Below are positions 23,644 to 32,028 of a DNA stretch of 64,000 bases, one piece after another (the stretch's first letter is position 1; the number at the start of each line of letters is the position of its first letter). The stretch comes from Pedobacter ginsengisoli (lineage in GTDB: Bacteria; Bacteroidota; Bacteroidia; Sphingobacteriales; Sphingobacteriaceae): the NCBI RefSeq assembly GCF_030244015.1, contig NZ_JASSYX010000001.1:1550001-1614000 (forward strand), given 5' to 3'. Below the pieces are notes generated by a model. The model saw only the letters and a program-made list of their open reading frames with translations, searched no databases and was not told the DNA's origin. The translations under genes were made by a program, and so were the position numbers.

Positions 23644-24417
23644 ATGTCTTCAACACAGTTTAACAATAAGACAGCAATAGTTACAGGTGCCGGACAGGGC
23701 ATCGGTTTTGAGATTTGCCGGCAGCTGGCTGCAGCTGGAGCAACGGTCATTTTAAATGATATTGATGAGATTTTGGCAAGTGAAGCAGCCTCAAAGATCA
23801 GGTCGGAAAATGGAAAATGCATCGCTTGTGCGGGAAATTCAAGTAATAAGAATTTTATAAACAGTATGATCAGTCTCGCTGTTGATACAACCGGGCAGCT
23901 AGATATCGCTATTGCGAATTCAGGGATTACTTTATTTGGGGATTTCTTAACTTATCCGGAAGATTCATTGACCAGGGTTTTAAACGTAAACATTGCAGGT
24001 ACCTTTCTTTTGGCCCAGGCGGCTGTAAACCAGATGAAAAAGCAGGGTCACGGCGGTTCTCTTTTGTTCACTTCTTCTGTAACCGGACATCAGGCCCATA
24101 AAGATCTGGCTGCCTATGGTATGTCCAAGGCGGCAATCGAGATGCTGGCAAAAAATCTTGTACTGGAAATCTCTCCTTATAAAATCAATGTAAATACGAT
24201 TGCACCCGGTGCTACACTAACGGAAAGGACGCTGGATGATCCGAATTATATGTCGGTATGGTCAAGGATCACACCGATGGGGAGGCCTGCTTATACGACT
24301 GATATTGCCAGCGCAGCTTTATTCCTTGTTTCGGAACAAGCAAGGCACATTACTGGACAAAGCCTCGTTATTGATGGGGGATGGACGGTGATCAGCCCTT
24401 CTCCTGAAGAGAATTAA
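23644..24417 (+). CDS. SDR-family sugar/sugar-acid dehydrogenase
   Basis: The protein has 257 residues and is a classical short-chain dehydrogenase: TGAGQGIG (14-21) for NAD(P), NSG at 92-94, catalytic Ser145, Tyr158 and Lys162 (AAYGMSKAA), and the C-terminal GQSLVIDGGW. In this cluster it most likely oxidises the free sugar to the lactone (first step) or acts on the keto-deoxy acid (later step). It overlaps the convergent small gene by 4 nt. Confidence 0.9.
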   Translation: MSSTQFNNKTAIVTGAGQGIGFEICRQLAAAGATVILNDIDEILASEAASKIRSENGKCIACAGNSSNKNFINSMISLAVDTTGQLDIAIANSGITLFGDFLTYPEDSLTRVLNVNIAGTFLLAQAAVNQMKKQGHGGSLLFTSSVTGHQAHKDLAAYGMSKAAIEMLAKNLVLEISPYKINVNTIAPGATLTERTLDDPNYMSVWSRITPMGRPAYTTDIASAALFLVSEQARHITGQSLVIDGGWTVISPSPEEN

Positions 24418-24635
24418 ATGGCAGAATAGGGGGCTACTTCTTCACAAAAGAAACCCCTCTCATGTAAAAGGTGACGTACTACATCTACGCAAGGCACCGA
24501 CGACATTACTTTGAGAAGCTTGTCTTCAAATGCGAACAGCCAGTTCTTTTCTCCGAATAAAATATTAAATACAGGCTCGATAGCGGTCAAATCCTGCTTG
24601 TCTTTTAATGAAGTTTTAAAAATTGCCATATTCAT
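24414..24635 (-). CDS. Small HMA-like protein without metal cysteines
   Basis: The protein has 73 residues. The pattern AIFKTSL, then NWLFAFEDKLLKVMSS and VVRHLLHERGFFCEEV resembles the beta-alpha-beta ferredoxin-like fold of heavy-metal-associated domains, but the CxxC metal motif is missing; only single Cys residues remain. It may be a protein-interaction module. Fold assignment is by pattern only. Confidence 0.6.
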   Translation of the reverse strand: MNMAIFKTSLKDKQDLTAIEPVFNILFGEKNWLFAFEDKLLKVMSSVPCVDVVRHLLHERGFFCEEVAPYSAI

Positions 24636-24766
24636 TATTCCTAATCTGTAACACTTAAATATTATAAGGTAAAGATGGAGGATAAAAACGGCCGAATAAA
24701 TGGCTTTAAGGCCGGGCTATTGAAACCATCGGTGAACAGCGACAAAACCTCGGTAAAAAATTGCCG

Positions 24767-25249
24767 CTACGGTTGCTTTATATTTTTTATCGTAACAGTA
24801 AAATCGAGTATGGAATTTGCCGGAATCCGGCTATTGGCGATATTTTTATATCCATAGAAGGACGGTGTAATGAAACGAATTGTTCCGCCTTTTTCGATTT
24901 CCGGAACAGCAAATTGCCAGGCTTGAATTACCCCTTCTAATGAGAAATCAATATTTGTTCCGGAATCAAATACTCTTCCATCTAAAAAACGGCCTTCATA
25001 GTCAGCAGTAATTATTGTGTACCTATCATAAGTTGTCTCACCTGTTCCTGGTTCAATGATCTGATAGAAGATCCCGTATTTCTCACTTTTAACTACATTT
25101 GTTAGGCCCTTTTCCTTCACAAAGCTTCTAATCGCAGTGGTATCTATTTGGAATTGCGCCACGTCGTCAAAAGGTTTTTCATTTTTCTTGCAGGCTGCAA
25201 AGCATCCCGCTATGCAGACCAATAATAGAAGGTATTTTATTCTAATCAT
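24767..25249 (-). CDS. FKBP-type peptidyl-prolyl isomerase lipoprotein
   Basis: The protein has 160 residues from the ATG at 25249 (an upstream TTG is less likely). The lipobox CFAACKK places it on an envelope membrane. The C-terminal FKBP domain reads YEGRFLDGRVFDSG, then VIQAWQFAVPEIEKGGTIRFITPSFYGY and IPANSILDFTVTI. It probably assists folding of exported proteins; several aromatic active-site positions are recognisable, but activity is not certain. Confidence 0.9.
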   Translation of the reverse strand: MIRIKYLLLLVCIAGCFAACKKNEKPFDDVAQFQIDTTAIRSFVKEKGLTNVVKSEKYGIFYQIIEPGTGETTYDRYTIITADYEGRFLDGRVFDSGTNIDFSLEGVIQAWQFAVPEIEKGGTIRFITPSFYGYKNIANSRIPANSILDFTVTIKNIKQP

Positions 25250-25283
25250 GATAAACAAAGATATACTTTTTTTATTTTAGAGC

Positions 25284-26108
25284 ATGATAGTAATAATACA
25301 ATGTAAAGATCAGATTGGATTGGTTGCGGATATTTCCAGATTGCTTGCTGAAGCCGGGCTCAATATTGTTTCCATGAGGGAATATGTCGCGAAAGCAGAG
25401 AACAGATTTTTTATGCGATTGGAGGTTGACGGAAACGGAGATGAGCATACACTTACAAACAAATTGATCGCCATTCTTCCGGAAGGCGCAGAAGTACATG
25501 TTAATCCGCTGCCTGATAAACGCATAGTTGTCATGGTTACAAAAGAATACCATTGCCTCGCCGATATACTGGTCCGTAATAATTTTGGGACACTCGGTGC
25601 CTCGGTGAGCTGCGTAATCGGAAATCATCCGGTGCTCCGAAAGATATGTGAACGTTTTGAAATTCCTTTTCACCTGGTATCTTATGAAGATGTCTCAAGG
25701 GATTCTGAGCAGGAGATCATCAAGCTCATTGACAGTTATGCACCTGATTATATTGTTCTTGCTAAATTTATGCGCATTCTTTCCCACGGATTCGTCACAC
25801 ATTTTCCAAACAGGATCATCAACATTCACCACTCTTTTCTTCCGGCTTTCGCAGGAGCGAACCCTTACAGACAAGCTTTTGAAAGAGGTGTAAAACTAAT
25901 AGGAGCAACGGCTCATTTCGTAACCGATGATCTGGATGAAGGACCTATTATTGCACAGCAGATCATCCCTGTAAACCATTCGTTTACCGCTTCAGACATG
26001 GTCAGGTCGGGCAAGGAAATAGAGACTGCCGTATTGGCAAAAGCCCTGAGGCTCGTGCTGGGCGACAGGGTCTTTGTTTATGGAAATAAAACAGTGGTTT
26101 TTGAATAG
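25284..26108 (+). CDS. purU: Formyltetrahydrofolate deformylase
   Basis: The protein has 274 residues: an N-terminal ACT domain (1-75, QCKDQIGLVADISRLLAEAGLNI) and a formyltransferase-like domain (85-270) with the catalytic triad Asn180, His182 (INIHHSFLPAF) and Asp218 (TDDLDEGPII). It hydrolyses 10-formyl-THF to formate and THF, balancing the one-carbon pool. It diverges from the FKBP gene with a 34-nt gap between starts and converges on the next gene with no gap. Confidence 0.95.
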   Translation: MIVIIQCKDQIGLVADISRLLAEAGLNIVSMREYVAKAENRFFMRLEVDGNGDEHTLTNKLIAILPEGAEVHVNPLPDKRIVVMVTKEYHCLADILVRNNFGTLGASVSCVIGNHPVLRKICERFEIPFHLVSYEDVSRDSEQEIIKLIDSYAPDYIVLAKFMRILSHGFVTHFPNRIINIHHSFLPAFAGANPYRQAFERGVKLIGATAHFVTDDLDEGPIIAQQIIPVNHSFTASDMVRSGKEIETAVLAKALRLVLGDRVFVYGNKTVVFE

Positions 26109-26732
26109 TTATCTTGCTTTCGCAACTATAGCTCTGTTTAAGCTTATGGCTGCAATGGATTCGTCGGTCAAACGTTCTGCCCTGTTGCACACAAAATGAT
26201 CAAGATCTGCTTTTGCATTTTGATTAGCTATAAACGTATGGTCGTCAGTTGAACCACTCAATTTCAATTCTGCAGCATCACTGATATTGGTGTACAGACT
26301 GCCTGTTTTGGCATTGATGATGGCCGATGAACTGTAGCTCATGAAGATCTGGAGGTATTTGAGATCAAATTTACCTTTAGTTTCGACTGAGGAGATACCT
26401 GATACATCGATTCTCTGAAGATCTTTTACTGAAACCGTTATGGTAACCGGTTCGATCTCAGTGGAATGGATTATGAGCTTATAGCCGTTTCTTTTAATGG
26501 TAGTTTTTGAGGCATCAAAATTATCGTCTACTTTAATAGCTTCTTTTGCTCCCTGAACGAGAATTACTTTCACGTTTCCGGATACAATTACCTTGTTGAA
26601 AGTCACCGCTGAAACAGTAGCTTTTGAAGTTCCGGTTTTAGGACCGGTATGAGCAAAAGTAGCCAGTGCTGATGTTCCTAAAATAACTGCAGCTAATGCT
26701 GTTGCGAATAATGTTTGAGTTAGAGTTTTCAT
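26109..26732 (-). CDS. GIN-domain (DUF2807) exported protein
   Basis: The protein has 207 residues from the ATG at 26732, which opens a signal peptide (KTLTQTLFATALAAVILG). The body is a right-handed beta-helix-like repeat with VTFNKVIVSGNVKVILVQG at the N-end and LQRIDVSGISSVETKG in the middle, as in putative auto-transporter adhesin head (GIN) domains of Bacteroidota. It is secreted or envelope-bound; role unknown. Its stop codon abuts the purU stop. Confidence 0.8.
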   Translation of the reverse strand: MKTLTQTLFATALAAVILGTSALATFAHTGPKTGTSKATVSAVTFNKVIVSGNVKVILVQGAKEAIKVDDNFDASKTTIKRNGYKLIIHSTEIEPVTITVSVKDLQRIDVSGISSVETKGKFDLKYLQIFMSYSSSAIINAKTGSLYTNISDAAELKLSGSTDDHTFIANQNAKADLDHFVCNRAERLTDESIAAISLNRAIVAKAR

Positions 26733-26987
26733 GATTTCTATTTTTTGTCGTGAAGCTTGTTTCGGCAAGTTTCACCGTTGTGAATTTTTAATTTTCTTTA
26801 ATTCTTTGTTAATAAGATGCTCTTACAGAAAAAATGTTGCAGCGGACTCCTTTGTATTATACCAGATTAAGATAACTCACGACCAACGGCTTATAAAAAT
26901 CGACGAACTATTCAGACTCCTCACAGAAGATGCACTAAACTATTTTGACGCTGCTTTGTTGAACAACCATAAATCGCTGAACTTAAA

Positions 26988-28037
26988 ATGCCGCTGCCTA
27001 TGGATTTATCTGTTTATTCACATAACCTGTTAATTGCCATTGCCGCTATCTGTTTGGGAATGCTGCTCAGCTTCATACTGCGAAAAATTTTTATGTTTTT
27101 TTCCCGTTTTTGGCTCACTTTTATCATCAGCACCATTATTAAAAACCTTCAGGGGCCTGTAAATTTTCTTTTACCGTTATTGTGCTTAAATGTTGCGCTG
27201 TCTTTCATGACTATATCCGCAGATCACCGGCTTACATTTGACAAGACTTTTGAAATCCTGTTTACTGTACTGGTAGCACTGACCCTGATCCGGGTCATTA
27301 AAATAATGGAAGACTACTTCTATCATAAATATGATCTGAAGAAGGCAGACAATCTAAAGGAACGGAAGATAAAAACACAACTTCAGTTTGTCAGAAAGCT
27401 GACAGTTTCCCTGATCATCTTGATTACCGTCGCTATAGTTTTGCTGAGCTTTGAAAGTATGCGGAAAATTGGTGCCGGGTTGTTAACTGGAGTCGGTATA
27501 GGCGGTATCATCATCGGCTTTGCTGCGCAAAAATCACTAGGCAACCTGTTGGCTGGTTTCCAGATCGCTTTTACTCAACCCATTCGTATAGACGATGTAG
27601 TGATTGTGGAAGGCGAGTGGGGCAGGATAGAGGAGATCACACTGACTTATGTGGTTGTCAATATTTGGGACGAACGCCGTCTTATCCTGCCGATTACCTA
27701 TTTTGTAGAAAAGCCATTCCAAAACTGGACCAGGGTGTCAGCACAGCTGTTAGGGACAGTATTTTTGTATCTGGACTATTCAGTACCGATTGAGCCGTTA
27801 AGAGATGAACTGAGCCGGATACTGCATTCAAATGCGCTCTGGGACGGAAGGGTCAATGTAGTTCAGATTACTGACAATAAACCAGATACAATTGAAATCC
27901 GGTTGTTAATAAGCGCAGGTACCTCATCTGATGCATTTGACCTGAGGTGTGAGATCAGGGAGCAGATGCTTGCGTTTGTACGCGAAAATTATCCACAGAG
28001 TTTGCCAAGGACCAGAATAGAATACTACAAAGATTGA
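26988..28037 (+). CDS. MscS-family mechanosensitive ion channel
   Basis: The protein has 349 residues. Helices near 15-35, 45-75, 85-105 and 135-155 precede the pore helix GVGIGGIIIGFAAQKSLGNL and the beta domain starting FTQPIRIDDVVIVEGEWG. These are the diagnostic MscS segments. It opens on membrane tension to relieve osmotic downshock. The 3' end overlaps the convergent exporter gene by 13 nt. The gap 26733-26987 has no supported gene. Confidence 0.93.
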   Translation: MPLPMDLSVYSHNLLIAIAAICLGMLLSFILRKIFMFFSRFWLTFIISTIIKNLQGPVNFLLPLLCLNVALSFMTISADHRLTFDKTFEILFTVLVALTLIRVIKIMEDYFYHKYDLKKADNLKERKIKTQLQFVRKLTVSLIILITVAIVLLSFESMRKIGAGLLTGVGIGGIIIGFAAQKSLGNLLAGFQIAFTQPIRIDDVVIVEGEWGRIEEITLTYVVVNIWDERRLILPITYFVEKPFQNWTRVSAQLLGTVFLYLDYSVPIEPLRDELSRILHSNALWDGRVNVVQITDNKPDTIEIRLLISAGTSSDAFDLRCEIREQMLAFVRENYPQSLPRTRIEYYKD

Positions 28038-30172
28038 AATTTCCAAAGGCCCGCATATGCCGATTGTGAATTTAGCAGGAGTTCGTCATGGCTTCCCTGT
28101 TCAATAACTTTACCCTTATCCAGTACAATAATTTGATCCGCATTGTTTAACGTACTCAGACGATGGGCGATGACGATAACCGTTTTGTGATCTGCCTTCA
28201 GAAGATCAATCATTTTTTGTACATAAAGCTCTGACATTGAGTCCAGCGAGGAGGTTGCTTCATCAAGAATAAGAATTTCAGGATTACGGTATACTGCCCG
28301 GGCAATTGCGATCCGCTGTCTTTGTCCGCCGGATAGCGTGGTCCCATTCTCACCGAGATAAGTTTGAAAACCCTGCGGCAGGGTCTCTATAAAATCCATG
28401 ATCCCCAATTGGGTAGAGATGTCAATAATTCTCTGCATGTCAGGATCATAATCCCCGAGGGCAATGTTGTCAATCACATTGCCAGCAAAAAGATCGATCT
28501 GTTGGGGCACAACAGACACCGACTGGCGAAGAGAAGTGTTACTGATGTATTTCAGATCATATTTCCCGATACTTACATTTCCCTGTTGTATGGGATAAAT
28601 ATTTTGAAGGATCGACATAAGTGTCGATTTACCCGATCCGCTCTCACCGACTATTGCAGTAAATTTCCCTTTTGGAATTGTAAGATTCAGGTTTTCAAAC
28701 ACATTAACCCTGGTTCCATACCGGAAATAAACGTTTTCAAAACGGACGTCGCCTATTTTATCTGGTGTCAGTTCAATTTGATTTTCATCCTTTTCGCGCT
28801 CCAGATCCATGATCTCAAAAAGCCTGTCGGCTGCAATCACGGCATCCTGTACAGTTTTGTTCATGCCGATTAACGAGGAAACCGGTCCTGTAAAATAGCC
28901 GATGAGTGTATAGAATGACAGCAGTTCCCCGGGTGTGATCTTACTGTCCAATACATATCCTGCACCTATCCAAAGCAATATAATCGTCAGTAAACGGGAG
29001 ATTAATTCAGAAGATGTCCCTGCAAAGAGCGAATTCATATTTGATTTGAAGCCGGTCTGCAGCAATTTTATAAAACGTGTTTCCGTTTTCTCGTTGGCAT
29101 AACCTTCCAGTCCAAAACGTTTTATAGTACCAACTGAGTTCAGGCTTTCAACCAGCTGAGATTCCAATTCTGCAGAATCTTCCATCAGTTTTCTTTGTTC
29201 CCTTTTGTTCAGTTTGTTGGTGATAAAGTAGATGAGCAGATACAAAGGAATAACCGTGAGTATAATCAGCGCGAGTTTCCAGTAATAGGTGAACATCATG
29301 ACAAACGAAAAGAACACAATGAAAATATTAACCAGAAAGTTAATGCTGACATCATTTAAAAATGCTCTGATCTTCACGGCATCATTGATGCGTGAAATGA
29401 TTTCGCCTACCCGCATGGTGTCAAAGAACTGCTGTGGCAGTTTTAACAGGTGTTTATAATAACCCAATATAAGCCTGGCATCGATCATCTGACCGGTCTT
29501 TAATGTAAATATGGTTTTTGCTGTACCAATGAAGAGCTGCAGCAACAGAATGATGATCATTGCAATGCTCATCAGGTTCAGAAGGTTACTATTACCGTCT
29601 ACCAATACAAAATCGACCAGTTTTTGCACAAATACAGAGGTAGACAAGCCAAGAATAGTATAAACGATAGCTCCGAAAAGCGCCTGTATCAGTATACTTT
29701 TATGTGGCCTGATCAGGTTCCAGAAACGGCCATGTACAGAGAGCTTCTCATTTCCGGTTTGAAATTCTTCAGCAGGCAGCAGCAAAACAAGTGCCCCGGT
29801 CCATTCCTTCTTAAACTGTTCATGGCTTTTGCGGTGCAGTTGTCCGTCGATGGGATCCATGACTTCAACATACTTTCCGGTAACCTTATAGATTACAACA
29901 TAATGCAGGAGGAGGTTTTCCACTATAAGATGCGCAACCGCAGGCTTGGGGATTTTAAACAGGCTCTCAAAAGTTCCTTTTACTCCTTTAGCTTCAAATC
30001 CCAGTTTTTGGGCAGCTTCGACCATGCCCAAAACATTTGTTCCTTTTTTATCGGTACCAGCCAGCTGCCTGATTCTTGCAACAGGCAGGTTTAATTTATA
30101 GTAAGACGCTATGGATGCAATACAAGCTGCCCCGCAATCGGTGATGTCGTGTTGTTTTACCTTAATGCTCAT
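28025..30172 (-). CDS. Peptidase-containing (C39) ABC exporter for double-glycine peptides
   Basis: The protein has 715 residues: C39 cysteine peptidase (1-135: Gln7, catalytic Cys13 in QHDITDCGAAC, His in LLLHYVVIY and Asp in VMDP), a six-helix ABC membrane domain (about 155-440) and an ATPase domain (about 470-715) with GESGSGKSTL, LSGGQRQR and ILILDEATSS. It cleaves leaders after Gly-Gly and exports the mature peptide. The HlyD partner overlaps upstream by 11 nt, and a GG-leader peptide gene precedes both, giving a full processing unit except for a TolC-like outer-membrane channel. Confidence 0.95.
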   Translation of the reverse strand: MSIKVKQHDITDCGAACIASIASYYKLNLPVARIRQLAGTDKKGTNVLGMVEAAQKLGFEAKGVKGTFESLFKIPKPAVAHLIVENLLLHYVVIYKVTGKYVEVMDPIDGQLHRKSHEQFKKEWTGALVLLLPAEEFQTGNEKLSVHGRFWNLIRPHKSILIQALFGAIVYTILGLSTSVFVQKLVDFVLVDGNSNLLNLMSIAMIIILLLQLFIGTAKTIFTLKTGQMIDARLILGYYKHLLKLPQQFFDTMRVGEIISRINDAVKIRAFLNDVSINFLVNIFIVFFSFVMMFTYYWKLALIILTVIPLYLLIYFITNKLNKREQRKLMEDSAELESQLVESLNSVGTIKRFGLEGYANEKTETRFIKLLQTGFKSNMNSLFAGTSSELISRLLTIILLWIGAGYVLDSKITPGELLSFYTLIGYFTGPVSSLIGMNKTVQDAVIAADRLFEIMDLEREKDENQIELTPDKIGDVRFENVYFRYGTRVNVFENLNLTIPKGKFTAIVGESGSGKSTLMSILQNIYPIQQGNVSIGKYDLKYISNTSLRQSVSVVPQQIDLFAGNVIDNIALGDYDPDMQRIIDISTQLGIMDFIETLPQGFQTYLGENGTTLSGGQRQRIAIARAVYRNPEILILDEATSSLDSMSELYVQKMIDLLKADHKTVIVIAHRLSTLNNADQIIVLDKGKVIEQGSHDELLLNSQSAYAGLWKFQSL

Positions 30173-31349
30173 TGCCTGCTCTTATATCTTCAACATTCGG
30201 GTTTACCCAATCGTCTACCTTATCATAAAGTAACTGGTATAAACTCCTTTCTGTGACCGTAAAACGGGCTGTAAAGTTCATCCCTTTTTTTAAGAAGCCC
30301 TTATATCCGTTTTTCAGCATCAGGTAATTTTGATTCAGGCTGCATTTTACTTTAAATACAGGCTGACCATTATTTATAATAATAATATCATCAGAGATGT
30401 CAATTACTTTTCCTGTCGCCAGGCCCCATTGGTTGTAGTTGAATGCATCTATTTGAAAGCGGACTTCCTGTCCGGGCTTGATCAGCCCGATATCGGCCGG
30501 TTTAATGTAGGAGAATGCCGTTAAACTTGCATTAGGTGAGATTTCGCCAATCTTTTGATTCGCGAATACATATGCGCCTTTTTGCAATCCTGCCAGATTT
30601 TGAACAGAACCATCTATTGGTGCGCGGAGTATGTATTGTTTTTTTTGTTCATTTAGTTCTACCTGCTGCCCGGACAATTCACGAAGTTCGTTACGAAGCG
30701 CATTGGCTTCTGTTTGCCACTGGGTGCGGTATTTTGTACTCACCATTAAAAAAGCGGATTCTGTTTGCTCCGCCTCAAATTTATACTTTTCGTATTCAGA
30801 TTGGGTGAGTACTTTGCTCTGATAAAGCTTGTTGTACCGGTTGAATGTGGTTTCTGCTTGCTTTTTAGCTATTCGTGCGTTCTCCAGTTCCTGGACAAAC
30901 TGCTGCCAGGACGCATTGTACTGTCCGGTTTGCAAACTTGGGTAGCTGTAACCATTCCTGTCGATGTACTTTAAGGACTGACTAATATCATTCAGGAACT
31001 GCCGGATCTGTCCCTGACGGTTTTGAACCAGGTTGCCCTGCTGTTTAGGTAAAGCAGCATCTATCACCAACAGGGTATCACCCTGTTTTAATTTCTTATT
31101 ATCGGTAAGTTTATACTGGATAAGCCTGCCGTTTACAGGAATTGTCAGCTCTGTTTTCTCAACAGAAGACTGGAGCAGTCCTGAACTCTTTACACTGATG
31201 GGCGTTTTAATAAACGGAAGTGCAGCCAGTGTCGCCAATATCGCCAGTACGGTAATCTGATAAATGATTTTGGTAGATCTGCCGATCTGTGACCGATAGA
31301 CGATAGCCGTACTTGAAATCATATCTTCAGTATAGGAGGATAGGGCCAT
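30162..31349 (-). CDS. HlyD-family secretion accessory protein
   Basis: The protein has 395 residues: a short cytoplasmic N-terminus, one membrane helix (about 28-46), a lipoyl/barrel-sandwich half (VNGRLIQYKL), a long coiled-coil hairpin (about 120-240) and a second half with RAPIDGSVQNLAGLQKGAYV. It bridges the C39 ABC exporter to the outer membrane. It overlaps the exporter gene by 11 nt and is separated from the peptide gene by a hairpin. Confidence 0.93.
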   Translation of the reverse strand: MALSSYTEDMISSTAIVYRSQIGRSTKIIYQITVLAILATLAALPFIKTPISVKSSGLLQSSVEKTELTIPVNGRLIQYKLTDNKKLKQGDTLLVIDAALPKQQGNLVQNRQGQIRQFLNDISQSLKYIDRNGYSYPSLQTGQYNASWQQFVQELENARIAKKQAETTFNRYNKLYQSKVLTQSEYEKYKFEAEQTESAFLMVSTKYRTQWQTEANALRNELRELSGQQVELNEQKKQYILRAPIDGSVQNLAGLQKGAYVFANQKIGEISPNASLTAFSYIKPADIGLIKPGQEVRFQIDAFNYNQWGLATGKVIDISDDIIIINNGQPVFKVKCSLNQNYLMLKNGYKGFLKKGMNFTARFTVTERSLYQLLYDKVDDWVNPNVEDIRAGNEH

Positions 31350-31361
31350 ATGTTAAATATT

Positions 31362-31404
31362 AAAGCAGCCACTATTCCGAAATTTCTGAATAATGGCTGC
31401 TTTT
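31362..31404 (-). terminator. Hairpin between peptide gene and HlyD gene
   Basis: AAAGCAGCCA and TGGCTGCTTT (outer arms) plus an inner ATTC/GAAT pairing form a long stem; on the minus strand it is followed by a weak TTTAATATTT tract. Position after the peptide ORF and before the exporter genes suggests partial termination, giving more peptide than exporter mRNA. Confidence 0.7.
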
Positions 31405-31412
31405 AATTTTTC

Positions 31413-31619
31413 TTACAAGCCCCAAACAAATCTCAAAGCATTTGCTAATGTTTTGCTTAGAAAAGCTGAAGCATCATTCGAAAGTGTGTTTACGGTTAAG
31501 GCAACGGAGCCTAAGAGGCCTGTCAACGCACCACCAAGTAGACCACCACCTTCAACTTTTGCCATTTCAGCTGTGTTCATTTCCTGAACACCAAGATTTT
31601 TTAAATCCAGATTTTTCAT
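31413..31619 (-). CDS. Double-glycine leader peptide (bacteriocin or signalling peptide precursor)
   Basis: The precursor has 68 residues. The leader KNLDLKNLGVQEMNTAEMAK runs to VEGG (Gly24-Gly25), the classic C39 substrate with hydrophobic -4 and -7/-12 type spacing. The predicted mature part has 43 residues, is hydrophobic and low in charge, begins GLLGGALTGLLG (GxxxG motifs) and ends RFVWGL. It sits directly upstream of HlyD and C39 exporter genes on the same strand. GxxxG-rich mature peptides are typical of pore-forming class II bacteriocins, but no immunity gene is visible, so a signal role is equally possible. Confidence 0.85.
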   Translation of the reverse strand: MKNLDLKNLGVQEMNTAEMAKVEGGGLLGGALTGLLGSVALTVNTLSNDASAFLSKTLANALRFVWGL

Positions 31620-32028
31620 AACAGGGATTATATTATCATTTTTCTTTCCTTACTCATTACAGGCTTTTCAGGATACGCCTCTGCTTTGGCCAAACATTGA
31701 AACGAATGTAAGTCAATATCTGTAAATATCAATGTCGCTTAGATCTGTTCAAATACCTGATTTTATCGGCTCAATCGAACTGAACCACATTTATTAACTC
31801 TATGAGCTTTCTAATAGCCCGAGAGCCACAGGTTTCAATGACCTATTCATTTTATTCATTTTTATACGACCTGAACTCAAGATGCAAACATTTGTATGTT
31901 TTTTATTTTCGTTGATGAGGTGACAGTTATTGTTATTCTCAATATCTTGTACTAAATCAAATGGATATAGTTATGTTCCCTGGTTTTAAACTCAAATGAC
32001 AGTTGCAAATTCCGCTAATCCTATTACA
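31620..32028. other. Intergenic region between divergent peptide operon and DUF4091 gene
   Basis: This 409-nt AT-rich stretch should carry divergent promoters. I find no ORF with support, no clear TAnnTTTG/TTTG pair and no strong palindrome. An immunity gene was looked for here and not found. Confidence 0.5.

Noticed and set aside
24675..24857. 60-residue plus-strand ORF
   Set aside because: It overlaps the FKBP gene on the opposite strand and shows no coding features.
26731..27033. 100-residue plus-strand ORF before mscS
   Set aside because: It runs over the GIN gene start and the mscS start in another frame; the translation has no recognisable pattern.
31700..31780. Search for an immunity gene beside the GG peptide
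   Set aside because: Only short frames without membrane character were seen, so no gene is reported.
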